Of a DNA stretch of 64,000 bases, positions 1-10,574 are shown in pieces (the stretch's first letter is position 1; each line of letters starts with the position of its first letter). The DNA lies in contig VZTG01009142.1 in assembly GCA_013397845.1 (NCBI GenBank), forward strand, positions 292,871 to 356,870. The letters are read 5' to 3'. Origin of the DNA: Melanocharis versteri (Eukaryota; Chordata; Aves; Passeriformes; Melanocharitidae). The notes under the pieces are model-generated. The model was not told the DNA's origin. It worked only from the letters and a program-made list of their open reading frames with translations, and did not search any database. The position numbers and the translations under genes were made by a program.

Positions 1-1968
1 AGAGATATAGTCCAGAAAATAACCCATGACCATTATGGATGTTAATTACACTCCTTTTAAATAACAAGAAGACATTGGAGAAAATCTGAAATATTTCAGG
101 AGATGACCAAGAGATGTTTTCCAATGTTAGAGATTTTATTCTCCTAATAAGGAAAAGTCATGTTGTACAACTGTATAATCTCATCCCCTCAGTAAAGTCT
201 ATAAAAAATAGACCAACACGTCTTTTCTTACACCTTATATATTGTGCTCATATACGTCAGTAAGTATTAATTTATTAAGCTGCTATATTTGTGCAAAAAT
301 GGATTGGTATGGACAAAGCAAAAACCATCTTGGAGTGATGCCATTAGAACTGACTTGCCCTGAATCAGGCCTTGTTATAGTGCTCAGATGCAGTATTTCA
401 ATTAAAACAATAAAGGAACAAGGTTCCCAGATATTATTAATTAAGATTTTCTACTTAATCTCTGTGGAAGGCACAAAATCAACATTGTCTTAGTTCTTTG
501 AAAATCCTTGGCCCAGCCAGCTCCAGAGCTTGTTTTTAGAGGTTCAGGTTGAGGAGAAGTTATCTAGAAGGGAAACTCTCAGAGTGGTATGGACATACTG
601 CCTAGATGTGGCATCCCCACAGTCTCTGTATGAGGGGCCACCTCTGTACATGGGTATGTGCTTTGCTCACAGAAAGCCAAATTTAGTCTGAGCGTTCACC
701 ACCCTTTGTTTGTCTACCTTAACTCCTTCTCCTCTGGGCACATAACCAGATCTGTCAACATTCCCAAGGGATAACACTTTTCCACAGCCAGAGAGGAAGC
801 ACAGAGACAAAGGGAGCTTGACAAGAACCAGCCTCAAACAAAATTCTGCAGACTTTAGAAAAAGTAAGTTTTTGCAGGTGAAAGGAGATCAATACGGCTG
901 AAAGCAGCCAAATTGGTATATAAACCAAGCTAGAAGAACTTTCTATTTGAATAGTTTTTATTTTTCTAATACGGAAAAGTCAACTGCATGCCAAAAATAG
1001 CATATAGCTGTGACGTGAATGAGCCACTGTTCCCATCTTGCTGAGAACTCACTGGACTCTGCCTGCTTCGGAGGGCTTTATAATACCAGGTAATACTATA
1101 GCCTAACATTTTGCCCATGACGTCTTTACAAGAAAAGGGACTTTGAGTTCCTGCTAGTGCGTATATCTACCAAATAAAAAACAGCAGGAGAAAATTGCGC
1201 TTCTGCCTTACACTGGTAGGGCTTCAGTAATTTTGGCAACCTTGTGTCAAGGGAGTAGAAACCAAAATCGTGCACCTAAGCTTTCCAAATCAACATCAGC
1301 AAAATTTATTGCAGTGTTTGTTCAGATCCAACCTTAGCAACTGAGGCCTTATAACCTATGCTTCATCTGGGCTGCTGGTAAGCTGGAGTAATAGAAAACA
1401 GTTTAAAAAGTTCAAACCACTGAGAAAAGAAGTAATTATTATGCGGACACTGAAATGTACAAATTATCATCCCAATTCTATCAAGTGTGTAACTGGATAA
1501 ACGGAACTATGAATCAATACCATGGGTCAGTGTCCTCTCATCTCTTCAGGAGAGAAGGTGCTTCTTCCAAATTACACACTAATTCAATTTGCCCTTGATA
1601 AATGACAATGGGCTTTAAACACTGCAAAATACCCAAATGCACGCTTGTAGACTATACCCTCTTGGTCGATTTGTTGGCAGGCAAGTAGTAAATAGAGGGC
1701 TTCCCTTTTTCAGACAATATGTGGTCTCTCTAAAGCCCTGAGGATAGCAGATGTAAATCAGTGCCAGATAGAATTAAATTATTTTGATGGGGATGATAGT
1801 TCAGCAAAACCTGCACCTTTCACACCAAGGGCTTTTTCAATGGGTTACTGGTGGAAGGCGGTACAAGTTTTGTTTCACTGCTCATTTTAATGTTATTTAA
1901 ATCTTCTCAGCTATGGATATAAAGGCCCTTGATAGCTATTTATGACCTTTCTAATGCTGAACTTAAAT
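1..1968. other. Unassigned AT-rich noncoding DNA
   Basis: No gene, RNA or recognisable repeat is visible. The longest open frame (242-493, 83 codons) has no recognisable domain, and stops are frequent in all frames. The sequence is ordinary AT-rich vertebrate noncoding DNA with scattered short A and T runs, ending at the tail of a minus-strand CR1. Confidence 0.6.
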
Positions 1969-2335
1969 TCATAGAAGTGATGAGGTTGGAAAGAGTTCTA
2001 GGATCATCCAGTCAGTCTGTTAACCCAGCACCACTATGTTCACTACTAAACCATATCCCCAAGTGCCACATCCACAAGTTTTTTGAACACTTTCAAGGAC
2101 TGTGGTTTCACTACTTAACTGACTTACTTGTTCCAATGCCTGACAACCCCTCTGTGTTAGGAAGAAATTTTTCCTAACATGCAATCTAAACTTCCCCGGT
2201 GCAACTTGAAGCCATTTCTTCCCCTGGACACACTCCAGCATCTCAATGTCCTTCTTGTAGTGGGGGGCCCAGAACTGGACACAGGATTTGAGGTGTGGCC
2301 TCACCAGTGCTGAGTAATGGGGGCAAAGGGTTACA
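1969..2335 (-). mobile_element. CR1 LINE fragment, 3' end, minus strand
   Basis: The left edge reads 'tcatagaagtgatgaggttgg', a degraded CR1 3' tail seen in reverse complement. Moving right, the minus strand then shows the 3' untranslated part and the C-terminal end of CR1 ORF2. A minus-strand open frame contains the reverse transcriptase tail pattern YSALVRPHLKSCVQFWAPHY and KKDIEMLECVQ, followed by the FRLHVRKNFF motif that ends CR1 ORF2. Full CR1 elements are about 4.5 kb and are usually 5' truncated on insertion, as here. The copy is non-functional: it lacks the catalytic part of the reverse transcriptase and all of the endonuclease. It abuts a plus-strand CR1 of a different type a few bases to the right. 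Confidence 0.9.
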
Positions 2336-2339
2336 GTGC

Positions 2340-3080
2340 ATGGGGTGACATCAGACTGGTGACCTGTCACTAGTGGGGTTCTGCAGGGCTCCATCCTTGG
2401 CCCTTTGCTTTTCAACATCTTTATCAATGACTTAGATGCAGGACCAGAAGGAATACTGAGCAAGTTTGCAAATGATATAAAACTGGGAATGTTGACTGCT
2501 TCAAAGGCTGGGAGGACGTGCAGAGAGACTCTGACAGTCTAGAGGGCTGGGCAATCACCGACCATATCAAGTTCAAGAAGGGAATGTGCAGGATTCTGCA
2601 CCTGAGTTGGGGCAACCCTGGATGTATGGACAAACTGGGGAATGAGATGCTGGAGAGCAGCACTGCTGAAAGGGACCTGGGGGTCCTGGTGGATGGCAAG
2701 TTGAATCTGAGTCAGCCGTGCCTGGCAGCCAGGAGGGCCAACCCTGTCCTGGGGGGCATCAGGCACAGCATCACCAGCCGGGCAAGGGAGGGGATTGTCC
2801 TGCTCTGCTCTGAGCTGGGGCAGCCTCACCTCGAGTGCTGGGGGCAGTTTTGGGTGCTGCAATATAAAAAAGTTATCGAGCTATTAAAGAGTGTTCGAAG
2901 TAGTAAAACAAAGATGGTGAAGGTTCTTGAGTATGAGCCGTATGAGAAGTGGCTGGGGTCATTTGATCTGCTCAGCCTGGAGGAGACTGAGGGGAGACCT
3001 AATTGCAGACTGCAGCTTTCTCATGAGGGGAAGAGGAGAGGCAGGCACTGATCTCCTCCCTGTGGTGACCAGTGNCTTCA
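2340..3080 (+). mobile_element. CR1 LINE fragment, reverse transcriptase region, plus strand
   Basis: One forward frame reads [20 protein letters not shown] and then INDLDAG, the classic CR1 reverse transcriptase segment before the catalytic box. The box follows at 2462-2488 as KFANDIKLG. The family normally has FADD here, so the first catalytic aspartate is now asparagine. Downstream, with frame changes, come matches to ERDLGVLVDGKLNLSQ, to the HLECWGQFWVLQYKKVIELL region (usually HLEYCVQFWAPQYKKDIE) and to an RRLRGDLIADCSF segment. The element stops around 3080, after a 'gtggtgacc' motif, without the 3' untranslated tail, so the right side was lost after insertion or is unrecognisable. A single N at 3075 lies near this edge. 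Non-functional. Confidence 0.9.
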
Positions 3081-4589
3081 GAGCCCTGGGGAACACCACT
3101 TGTGATTCTGTAATTGTGTAGACTCTAGTGACTTATAGCTTTGGTGTCATTTTTATCTTTTAAAGACCAGCTGGAATGTGATGCTTGGAGAGGCATATCA
3201 GTTACTCCACTTACAAGATTCATTACATTTTCTGAAGGGTTTGACAGGCTTTGACTAGCACAGTTAAGTATTATAACTAAGGCTTTTTTCTTCAATAACA
3301 ACCTACCTAATCTGGACTAAAATCCTAATCAAGCAACTCTTCCAGCTCCCATCACACACAAATTCCAGGCTTGAAGGGAAGTCATGATCCTGAATTTGTT
3401 TTGTGGTCACAGATTAGACAACATATAAGGCTGGAAGCCATTTGTTTCACAGTAAATTGAAGAATATCTGAACACTAATAATGTAACAGGTGGTTTTACT
3501 GTTGTCTATGAGCCTTAAGATTTAAACCCAGTATGCCAATCTCTTACACAAGACACTTCTTCAGTATTTGCCAAATACCTCTTTGAAGCAAAAGTGAAAT
3601 TCACCTTTGCTCAGAAAAAGTATGGGCAAATGGGTGATGTTCATACAGTGCCTTCCGGCATCCACAGTGCTTAAAAAATAAGCAACTGATTAAAGTAGGA
3701 AGATCCAGATCTCCACACAGTAAATGCTATTGTTTCTGAAATGGGTATACATTAATTTTTTTTTTTTCAAATGAACTGTCTTATGAGCTGCTTCTTACAG
3801 AATCTGGCACAAGTGGAGAATTCATGTTAATGTACAATCTAGACTTTTGTAAACAATGTCAGTAATTCTGTTGTGACGACAAGACTTCACTTGAGACATA
3901 AAGAAAGGTTCTGTCTGTGAATACTCGAACTGAAAAAAATCGGTCTTGTATCTGGACAATTCATAGAAGGGTAGAATTCTATAGATCTGGGAGGAGAGAT
4001 TGCCAGGTCCCTCAGGAAAGAAATTCTGAGCCCAGAGGACAGAGAGTGAAAAGGTGTGTAAATAAAGATTAAAAGGCAAATATAAAGAGAAAGGAGAGCC
4101 TAAGCTCAGGAGGGAGCTGTACAAGGCGAACTTGCCAAGAATGAGAAAAGAGACATCACATACAATTATACAGAGATAGTGACCTTTTCTACTCTGCAAA
4201 ACACAGTCAAGATGTCCAAGTTTGACAACCACAAGACATTTATGGCAGACCTCAGACAGCTGAGAGGTTATGAATACTCTGGGAGATGTTCCCAAAAGGA
4301 GATGGCAGTGGCACTGTGGGCTCCTATGTCTCCTTTCACATCTGGGGATTAGGATTATCCACCTGTACAGATGTACTACAGACTATGGTCTTTTACTTTG
4401 GCCTTGTATGAACTCCTTATGGGCTGCTTTTGACCCAGAAGTCACACTATACCATTGAATCTTTTAACACTCTCTAGCTGTGGCATCCTAGAGACAATGG
4501 AAAGGTCCCAAAGGTATCTCAAGTGCAAGAAAGGGGGAAAAAGGCACTAAATTCTGGAACTATTTTGGACATTACTTTTTATCATTTGT
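3081..4589. other. Unassigned noncoding DNA
   Basis: No gene or repeat is recognised. A minus-strand open frame of 157 codons (3822-4295) has no family resemblance that I can name, and its length is within what chance allows. A T run lies near 3758. Confidence 0.55.
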
Positions 4590-4631
4590 ACACACACACA
4601 CAGAGACATATATATGCGTGTGTGTGTGTGT
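4590..4631. repeat. (CA)n-(TATA)-(TG)n simple repeat able to form a hairpin
   Basis: A CA run (about 4590-4602) is followed by a short 'gagacatatatatgc' spacer and a TG run (about 4618-4631). The two runs are complementary, so one strand could fold into a stem of about 13 bp. The array ends about 30 bases left of the tail of a minus-strand CR1. Confidence 0.85.
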
Positions 4632-4660
4632 ACAAACACATACCCATACATAGTGGATTT

Positions 4661-5845
4661 CATAGAATCCTAGAATAGTTTTCATTGGAAGGCACCCCTA
4701 GAGATCATCTAGTCCAACTCCCCTGCCAAGGGCAGTGACACCTTCCACAAGATCAAGTTGCTCCAAGCCCTTTCCAACTCATCCTTGAGCACTTCCAATG
4801 ATAGGAAATCCATAACTTTCTTGAGAAGCCGTTCCATTGTCTCATCACCCTCATGGTAAAAAAAAGTTCTTTGTTATATTCAGTCTAAATCTACCCACTC
4901 TCATTTTAATACCACTGTCCCTCGTCCTGTCACTACAGACCTTGGTAAAAAGTCTTTCTCAAAATCCCCTTTGTATATTGAAAGCCATGTGAGAGTCTCT
5001 TCAGAGCCTTTTCCAGACTGAACAGTCTTTCTTCATAGGAGGAGTGTTCTAGTTCTCTGACCATTTTGCAATCCTGCTCTGCACCTGCTCCAACAGGTGC
5101 AGTCTTTCCTATGTTGAGGACTCCAGAGCTGGATGCAGTACTGCAGGTGGGGTCTCACCGGAGCAGAGTAGAGGAGGATCGAATTCCTCAACCTGCTGGC
5201 TGTACTTTTTACAGTTGGCCTTCCGTACTGCACATGCACACTGCTGGCTCATGTCCCGTTTTACACTCACCAGTATACCCAAATTCCTCTCTACGGGACA
5301 GATCATTCCGTGATTCTCAATTCATTCCTCGCCCGGTCTGTACTGGTACTGGGGAGTGTCCTCATCCAGGTGCAGGACCTTGCATTTGTCCTAATTGAAC
5401 TTCATGATTCTCATGTAAGTGCACCCTTCAAGCCTGCCAAGGTCCCTCCAAATGGATCTCTTCTCTCAGGTGTGTCAAGTGCACCACTGTATTTATGAAG
5501 ATGTTAATCAGTACTGGACCCAGTACTTACCCTTGGTCTTTGAGTCATTGAGTGGACATCCACCCAATTCCTTACCCGTCCAACCCTTCATCCATCAAAC
5601 CCATATCACTCCAATTTAGAGGTAAGAATGTTGTGGGCACCTTATCAAGGTGCTTACAAAAGGCCGCAGAGAGGGTATTGGTAGCTCTTACCTTGTCCAC
5701 TGGTGCAATCACTTAATCTTAGAAGACCACTAGATCAGTCAGGCAGGATTTGCCATTGGTGGAGCCTGGTTGGCTTTCTACAATCACCTCCCTGCCTTCT
5801 GTATTTTTTGAAATATCTTCAAAGATGATCTGATCCATGATCTAA
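4661..5845 (-). mobile_element. CR1 LINE fragment, about 1.2 kb, minus strand
   Basis: The left edge 'catagaatcctagaatag' is the CR1 3' tail in reverse complement, followed by the common 'gatcatctagtccaactccc' stretch. Reading leftward on the minus strand from 5845: a segment equivalent to 'MDQII' (codons from 'atggatcagatcatc'), then TNGKSCLTDLVVF, then the segment before the catalytic box as QGLVLGPVLINIFIN (usually QGSVLGPVLFNIFIN), then SALVRPH-like text and the 3' untranslated region. Frames change repeatedly and stops are common. The stretch carrying the catalytic FADD box appears deleted or scrambled near 5400-5480. The element is dead and 5' truncated inside the reverse transcriptase. 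Confidence 0.9.
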
Positions 5846-8429
5846 AAACAAAAAGGTAGTGCAGGGGATGAGCGGATGAGCCTCCTACTGGAAAAGCTAC
5901 CTGACTGATCATAGTGGCTCCTCTACAAGACAAGTATTTTCTTCCTGAAATTTTACCCTACTCCGTGTAATAGGAGACTGCATCACAGTTTTTAATCTCT
6001 TGTGGCTTAAAGGTAACAGTTGGAATCAGATTTGAATTGTGTCTTGACATTTCACATTATTGTGTCATTAAATAATTATCAGCCCAGACACATAGTGAGT
6101 AAATGCTTTGTGTTAATTGGACTTCAGAGCTGTGACAGGAGAGAAGAGACTGGGAAAGCAAAAGCATTTCCAACGTTGATATTTGTGTAGTAACCCAGGG
6201 ATTTGCTTTCTTCCTGAATAGTGGGGGCATACAGACTAATTTTCCTTTTTGAGAGACTTCTTTCTTTTCACCTTATGCTAAAATACTCCAAAGGTGCAAA
6301 AGCAGGCAAAGTTTGAAGGGAATGTCAGTAGATGTTTACATAAGAGACCAGAAATTATAGAGCAAGCTTGAGTGCTATTTTCATTTCAAAAGTGTGATAC
6401 ACTTGACTCTATCTCTCTGTCTTTTGAAGAGAATTAGGTCAAGAAGAAAATGTATTTCTCAAGGACCTACTTAGGAAAGCCTTTCACTCAACAACAATGA
6501 CAACATAGACACTACATTTATTTTAACAGACAGCGTATGTTGCAATGCTGAGCTTCTCAACACCTTGATGATAAGATGGCCAAAAGACACAACACCCCAA
6601 GAGGCAGAACAGTGGTATGTGGTAATCACTGTTCACATGATCTGCGTGGTGCTCCAGACGGTTTGGGGGCTGAGGGACGTGAAAGCTTGGAGTAGGAAAA
6701 GGCAGCAAGAGAAAATAAGCACACGAAGAAGACCAGGGAAGCCTGAGTCAGGCCTGAGACAGCACACAGTGGCGTATCACTCCCAGGGTCACAACACAGC
6801 ATCTGTCCCCACGTTCATACAACAGAGGCCCCTCGCATGTATTTGTCCTTTTTACGACTTTTCCCCTAAATAAACTGAAAACCAAAACCTGTCACAAACT
6901 AAACCAAGCAGCACTGCAAAATTTTTGTTCTCCAGTGTAAATACTGGTATTTGTACTGTAAGGGCTGTCTCTCCACCCTTTCATTTCAACCTTGAGCCAT
7001 GTTTTGTCAGAGCAGAGCCTGTTACATGTAAAACAGACCAGGTACAATCACTTTGATTTTCACCAATGCAAATCACTGTTTCTGCTGGCTAGAATAGCTC
7101 CAGCTAATTTGAAAGCAAGAGCTAATTTCCACCAAAAATGTGTGAAATCTGCAGGCATCTGATAAAACTAGAATAGACTTCCACAAAACACTGAAAATAA
7201 CCTTACCATGAATATTGTAAGAAGCCTGGGAATGGAGTTTGGACAGGCCCCGGGCTCAGTCCAGGGCTTGCTGGGGAACAGCTGGGGCTGAACCTGTAGG
7301 CAGTTCCCCCCTGCGCTGCATCGTGCACCCACTGTCGGGGAGGTGGACAACCCCACGCCTGCCTTTTCCAGCCCATGAACACATCAGGGAAATGGCACAG
7401 AAAGATACTGCCAATTACTATTGTAATTCTTGTTCTCACTTAATGTATATTGATGTCTCATCTGAATAACATCCAAGACAAAATAATTTTTTTTTAAAAA
7501 GGACTACACTGCTCTGCTCCCATTATATCCATCTGTCTTCAGACTACTCCTGCGCCTATTGCCATGGAGCTGGGCTATGGTTTCTCTTTGTTGTCAGTCC
7601 CAAGCTGGCACAATGGTCTCTAACCTGAGTCATTAATATCAATTACTGTAAGGGCAGCTGCCTTGTTCTCCTTGTCAGAACTTCAGCATGGAGGATAATA
7701 GATGGCTTCAGACTGGCTTCCTGCCAAGAAGGCTCCATTGTTTTCATCTGTGATACACAAGAAAGAAAATAATGGGGTTAAATGAATTTGATTAGAGCAA
7801 GCTCAGCCTAGCATAATATTTGGGCTCTAATTTTGCTCTTCCATAGTATGATTTTACATCCCTGAAATTGGCTTTAACCATGGATTTAAGGCTTATTTAG
7901 AAAGTCAGTGACTCCTTTTAAGCGTTGTAACCTCCAGCTAGACTCTCTCAGTGCTGGGCATGTTGAGTTTGTTTTTATTTTATATATTTCATAAGTTTTT
8001 AAAGAAAAAATGGAGATCCGTTATTTCCAGACACTGACGTTTTTGCAGCTTGGCAAAGCAGTGAGTATTTAATACAGAAATTCTTCCTCCTAAAAGATGT
8101 CACGTGCTTCTTTTTCCCTTCTCATCTGCATCTGTAGCATCTTCTGCCAGTTCTGCCTTTGTACCAGTCATGTAAGGCCCACACACCAGCACAGCAAAAT
8201 GCTATAAAAGAATCACATAAAGGAGAGTGGAAAATGTCTTACACAGCTCTTCATCACATACAAGAGACCCACAGCGTGCACCAAGGAAGAAAAGTTTTGC
8301 TGAGAGAAAAGGAGAAAAAATTAGACAGCTTAATATATACTAGTAAAGTCAGTGGAAAAAATCCAAACTACTTTAATCAGTGCTGAGGTGGGTTGCTGTC
8401 TTTTATTACAGAGATTTTAGGTTCTAAGA
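5846..8429. other. Unassigned noncoding DNA between two CR1 copies
   Basis: Nothing recognisable is present beyond short A/T runs (for example 7486-7500). Open frames at 6565-6873 and 7168-7469 overlap one another on both strands and show no domain. I see no promoter, splice pattern or RNA gene that I can support. Confidence 0.55.
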
Positions 8430-10574
8430 CCTATTTAGAAGCCTGGCTGACAGAGTTCCCTTGGGAGGCAGTCCTGAAGCGCAAAGGAGTCCAGGAAGGC
8501 TGCACATTCTTCAAGAAGGAGATCTTAAAGGTGCAGGAGCAGGCTGTCCTCATGTGCTGAAAGATGAGCCTGTGGGGAAGAAGACCAGCCTGGCTGAACA
8601 GAGAGCTTTGGCTGGAACTTGGGGAACAAAAGAGTTTATCATTTGGAACAAAACTCAGGAGGACTACAAGGATGACATGACATTATGCAGGGAGAAAATC
8701 AGAAGGGTCAAAGCCTAAACTGAACTTAACCCGGCCACTGCTGTAAAAGACAACAAAAAATGTTTCTATAAACACATCAGCCACAAAAGGAGGTCTAAGA
8801 ACAATCTCCATCCTTTATTGGATGTGGGAGGAAAGAGAGTGACAAAGGATGAGGAAAAGGCTGAGGTGTTTAATGCCTTCTTTGCCTCAGTCTATAATAG
8901 TAAGACCAATTGTTCTTCAGGTGCTCAGCCTCCGAGCTGGAAGACAGGGATGGGGAGCAGAATGAAGCCCCCACAATCCAGGAGGGAATGGTCAGCAATC
9001 TGCTATGCCACTGAGACCCACACAAGTCTTCGGGGCCCGATGGGATCCACCTAAGGGATCCACCCCAGGGTACTGAGGGAGCTGGCAAAAGTGCACGCCG
9101 AGCCACTTTCCATCATTTATTTATCAGCAGCCCTGATGGGGAGATGTCCCTGTTGACGGGAGGCTAGAAATATAAAGCCCACCTACAAGACAGACTGAAA
9201 GAAGGATTTGGGGAGTTACAAGCCTGACAATCTGACCTCAGTACTGGGCAAAGTCATCATCTTGTGTGCCAGCATGTGGAATGTACAGGACAACTGGGGA
9301 GCAAGGCCCAGCCACCATGGGTTTATGAAAGGCAGGTCCTGCTTGACCCGCATGACCTCCTTCTATGAAAGGATGATCCAGTTAAAAGATGAGGGAACGG
9401 CCTTAGATTGTTTTCTTGGGCTTTAGTAAAGCCTTTGACACCATTTCCCACAGCATTGTCCTGGAGAAGCTGGCTGCTCATGGCTTGGGCAGATGCACTC
9501 ATCACTGGGTAAAAACCTGTCTGGATGGCCAGGCTCAGAGAATTATGGTGAATGGAGTTACATCCAGCTGCCAGCTGGTCACTACTGGTAACCCCAGGGC
9601 TCGGTGTTGGGGCCAGTTCTGTTTAATATCTTTGCCAACAATCTGGAAAAGGGGATTGAGTGCATCCTCAGTCAGTTTGCTGTTGGGCAGGAGTATTGAT
9701 CAGCAGATCAGCCTTGATCTGTTATCTCTAGAGATCTGCTGTTCTGTACAAATCCCTCTGTAGGGAAGGTTCTACAGAGGAATCTGGACAGGCTGGATCG
9801 ATGAGCCAGGGCCAGTTGTATGAGGTTCAACTAGGCAAAATGACAGGTCCTGCACTTGGGTCACAGCAGTCCTGTGCAACAATACAGCCAGTGAGTGGCT
9901 GGAAAGCTGCTCAGCGGAAAAGGACCTGGGGGTGCTGGTCAACAGCAGCAGAACAGGAGCCACAGTGTGCCCAGGTGGCCAAGAAGGCCAATGGCACCCT
10001 GGCCTGTACCAGCAGTAGTGTGGCCAGCAGGACCAGGGCAGGGATTTTTTTCCTGTACTTAGCACTGGACTCAAATCCTGTGTTCAGTTTCGTGCCCTTC
10101 ACTACAAGAAGGACTTTGAGATGCTGGAGCACGTCCAGAGGAGGGCAATGGGGCTGATGAAGGGTCTGGAGAACAAGTCTGATGAGGAGCAGCTGAGGGA
10201 GCTGGGGGTGTTTAGCCTGGAAAAAAGGCTCAGTAGGGATCTTACAACCACCTGAAAAGAGTTTGTAGTGGCATGTGGGGTCAGTCTCATGTCCCAGGTA
10301 ATTTGTGATAGGACAGGAAGAAATGGCCTCAAGTTGCACCAGGGGAGGTTTGGATTGGATATTAAGAATTTTTTCTTCCCCTAAGCGGTTGTCGGGCATT
10401 GGAACACACTGTCCAGGAAAGTAGCAGTGTCACCCTCCCTGGAGGAATATAAAAGACGTGAATATGTGGCACTTGGAGACATGGTTTCATGGTGGATTTC
10501 ATGGTGTTAGGACAATGGTTGGACTGGATAATCCTAGAGTTCTTTTCCAACCTAAATGATCCTTCGATTCTACC
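8430..10574 (+). mobile_element. Longest CR1 LINE copy in the window, about 2.1 kb, 5' truncated
   Basis: The plus strand follows CR1 ORF2 from just upstream of the reverse transcriptase to the 3' end. At 8439 it reads EAWLTEFPWEAVLKRKGVQE, then KEILKVQEQAV. At 8818 it reads LDVGGKRVTKDEEKAEVFNAFFASVYNS across a short frame, then GPMGST and a HPRVLRELAK match near 9060-9090. At about 9316 comes HGFMKGRSCLT, and at 9419 GFSKAFDTISHSIVLEKLAA, which holds reverse transcriptase motif A. The catalytic motif C position (9673-9687) reads QFAVG instead of QFADD. Downstream are EKDLGVLV (about 9920), an [20 protein letters not shown] segment and the 3' untranslated region, ending in 'ccttcgattctacc'. 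The endonuclease domain and ORF1 are absent. Many stops and frameshifts make this an old, dead copy. Confidence 0.95.

Noticed and set aside
2518..3051. 177-codon plus-strand open frame as a host gene
   Set aside because: It lies inside CR1 and reads ERDLGVLVDGKLNLSQ and related CR1 ORF2 text.
1969..3080. Single CR1 with a 5' inversion (twin priming)
   Set aside because: The minus and plus parts cover overlapping consensus segments and differ in subfamily text, so two insertions fit better.
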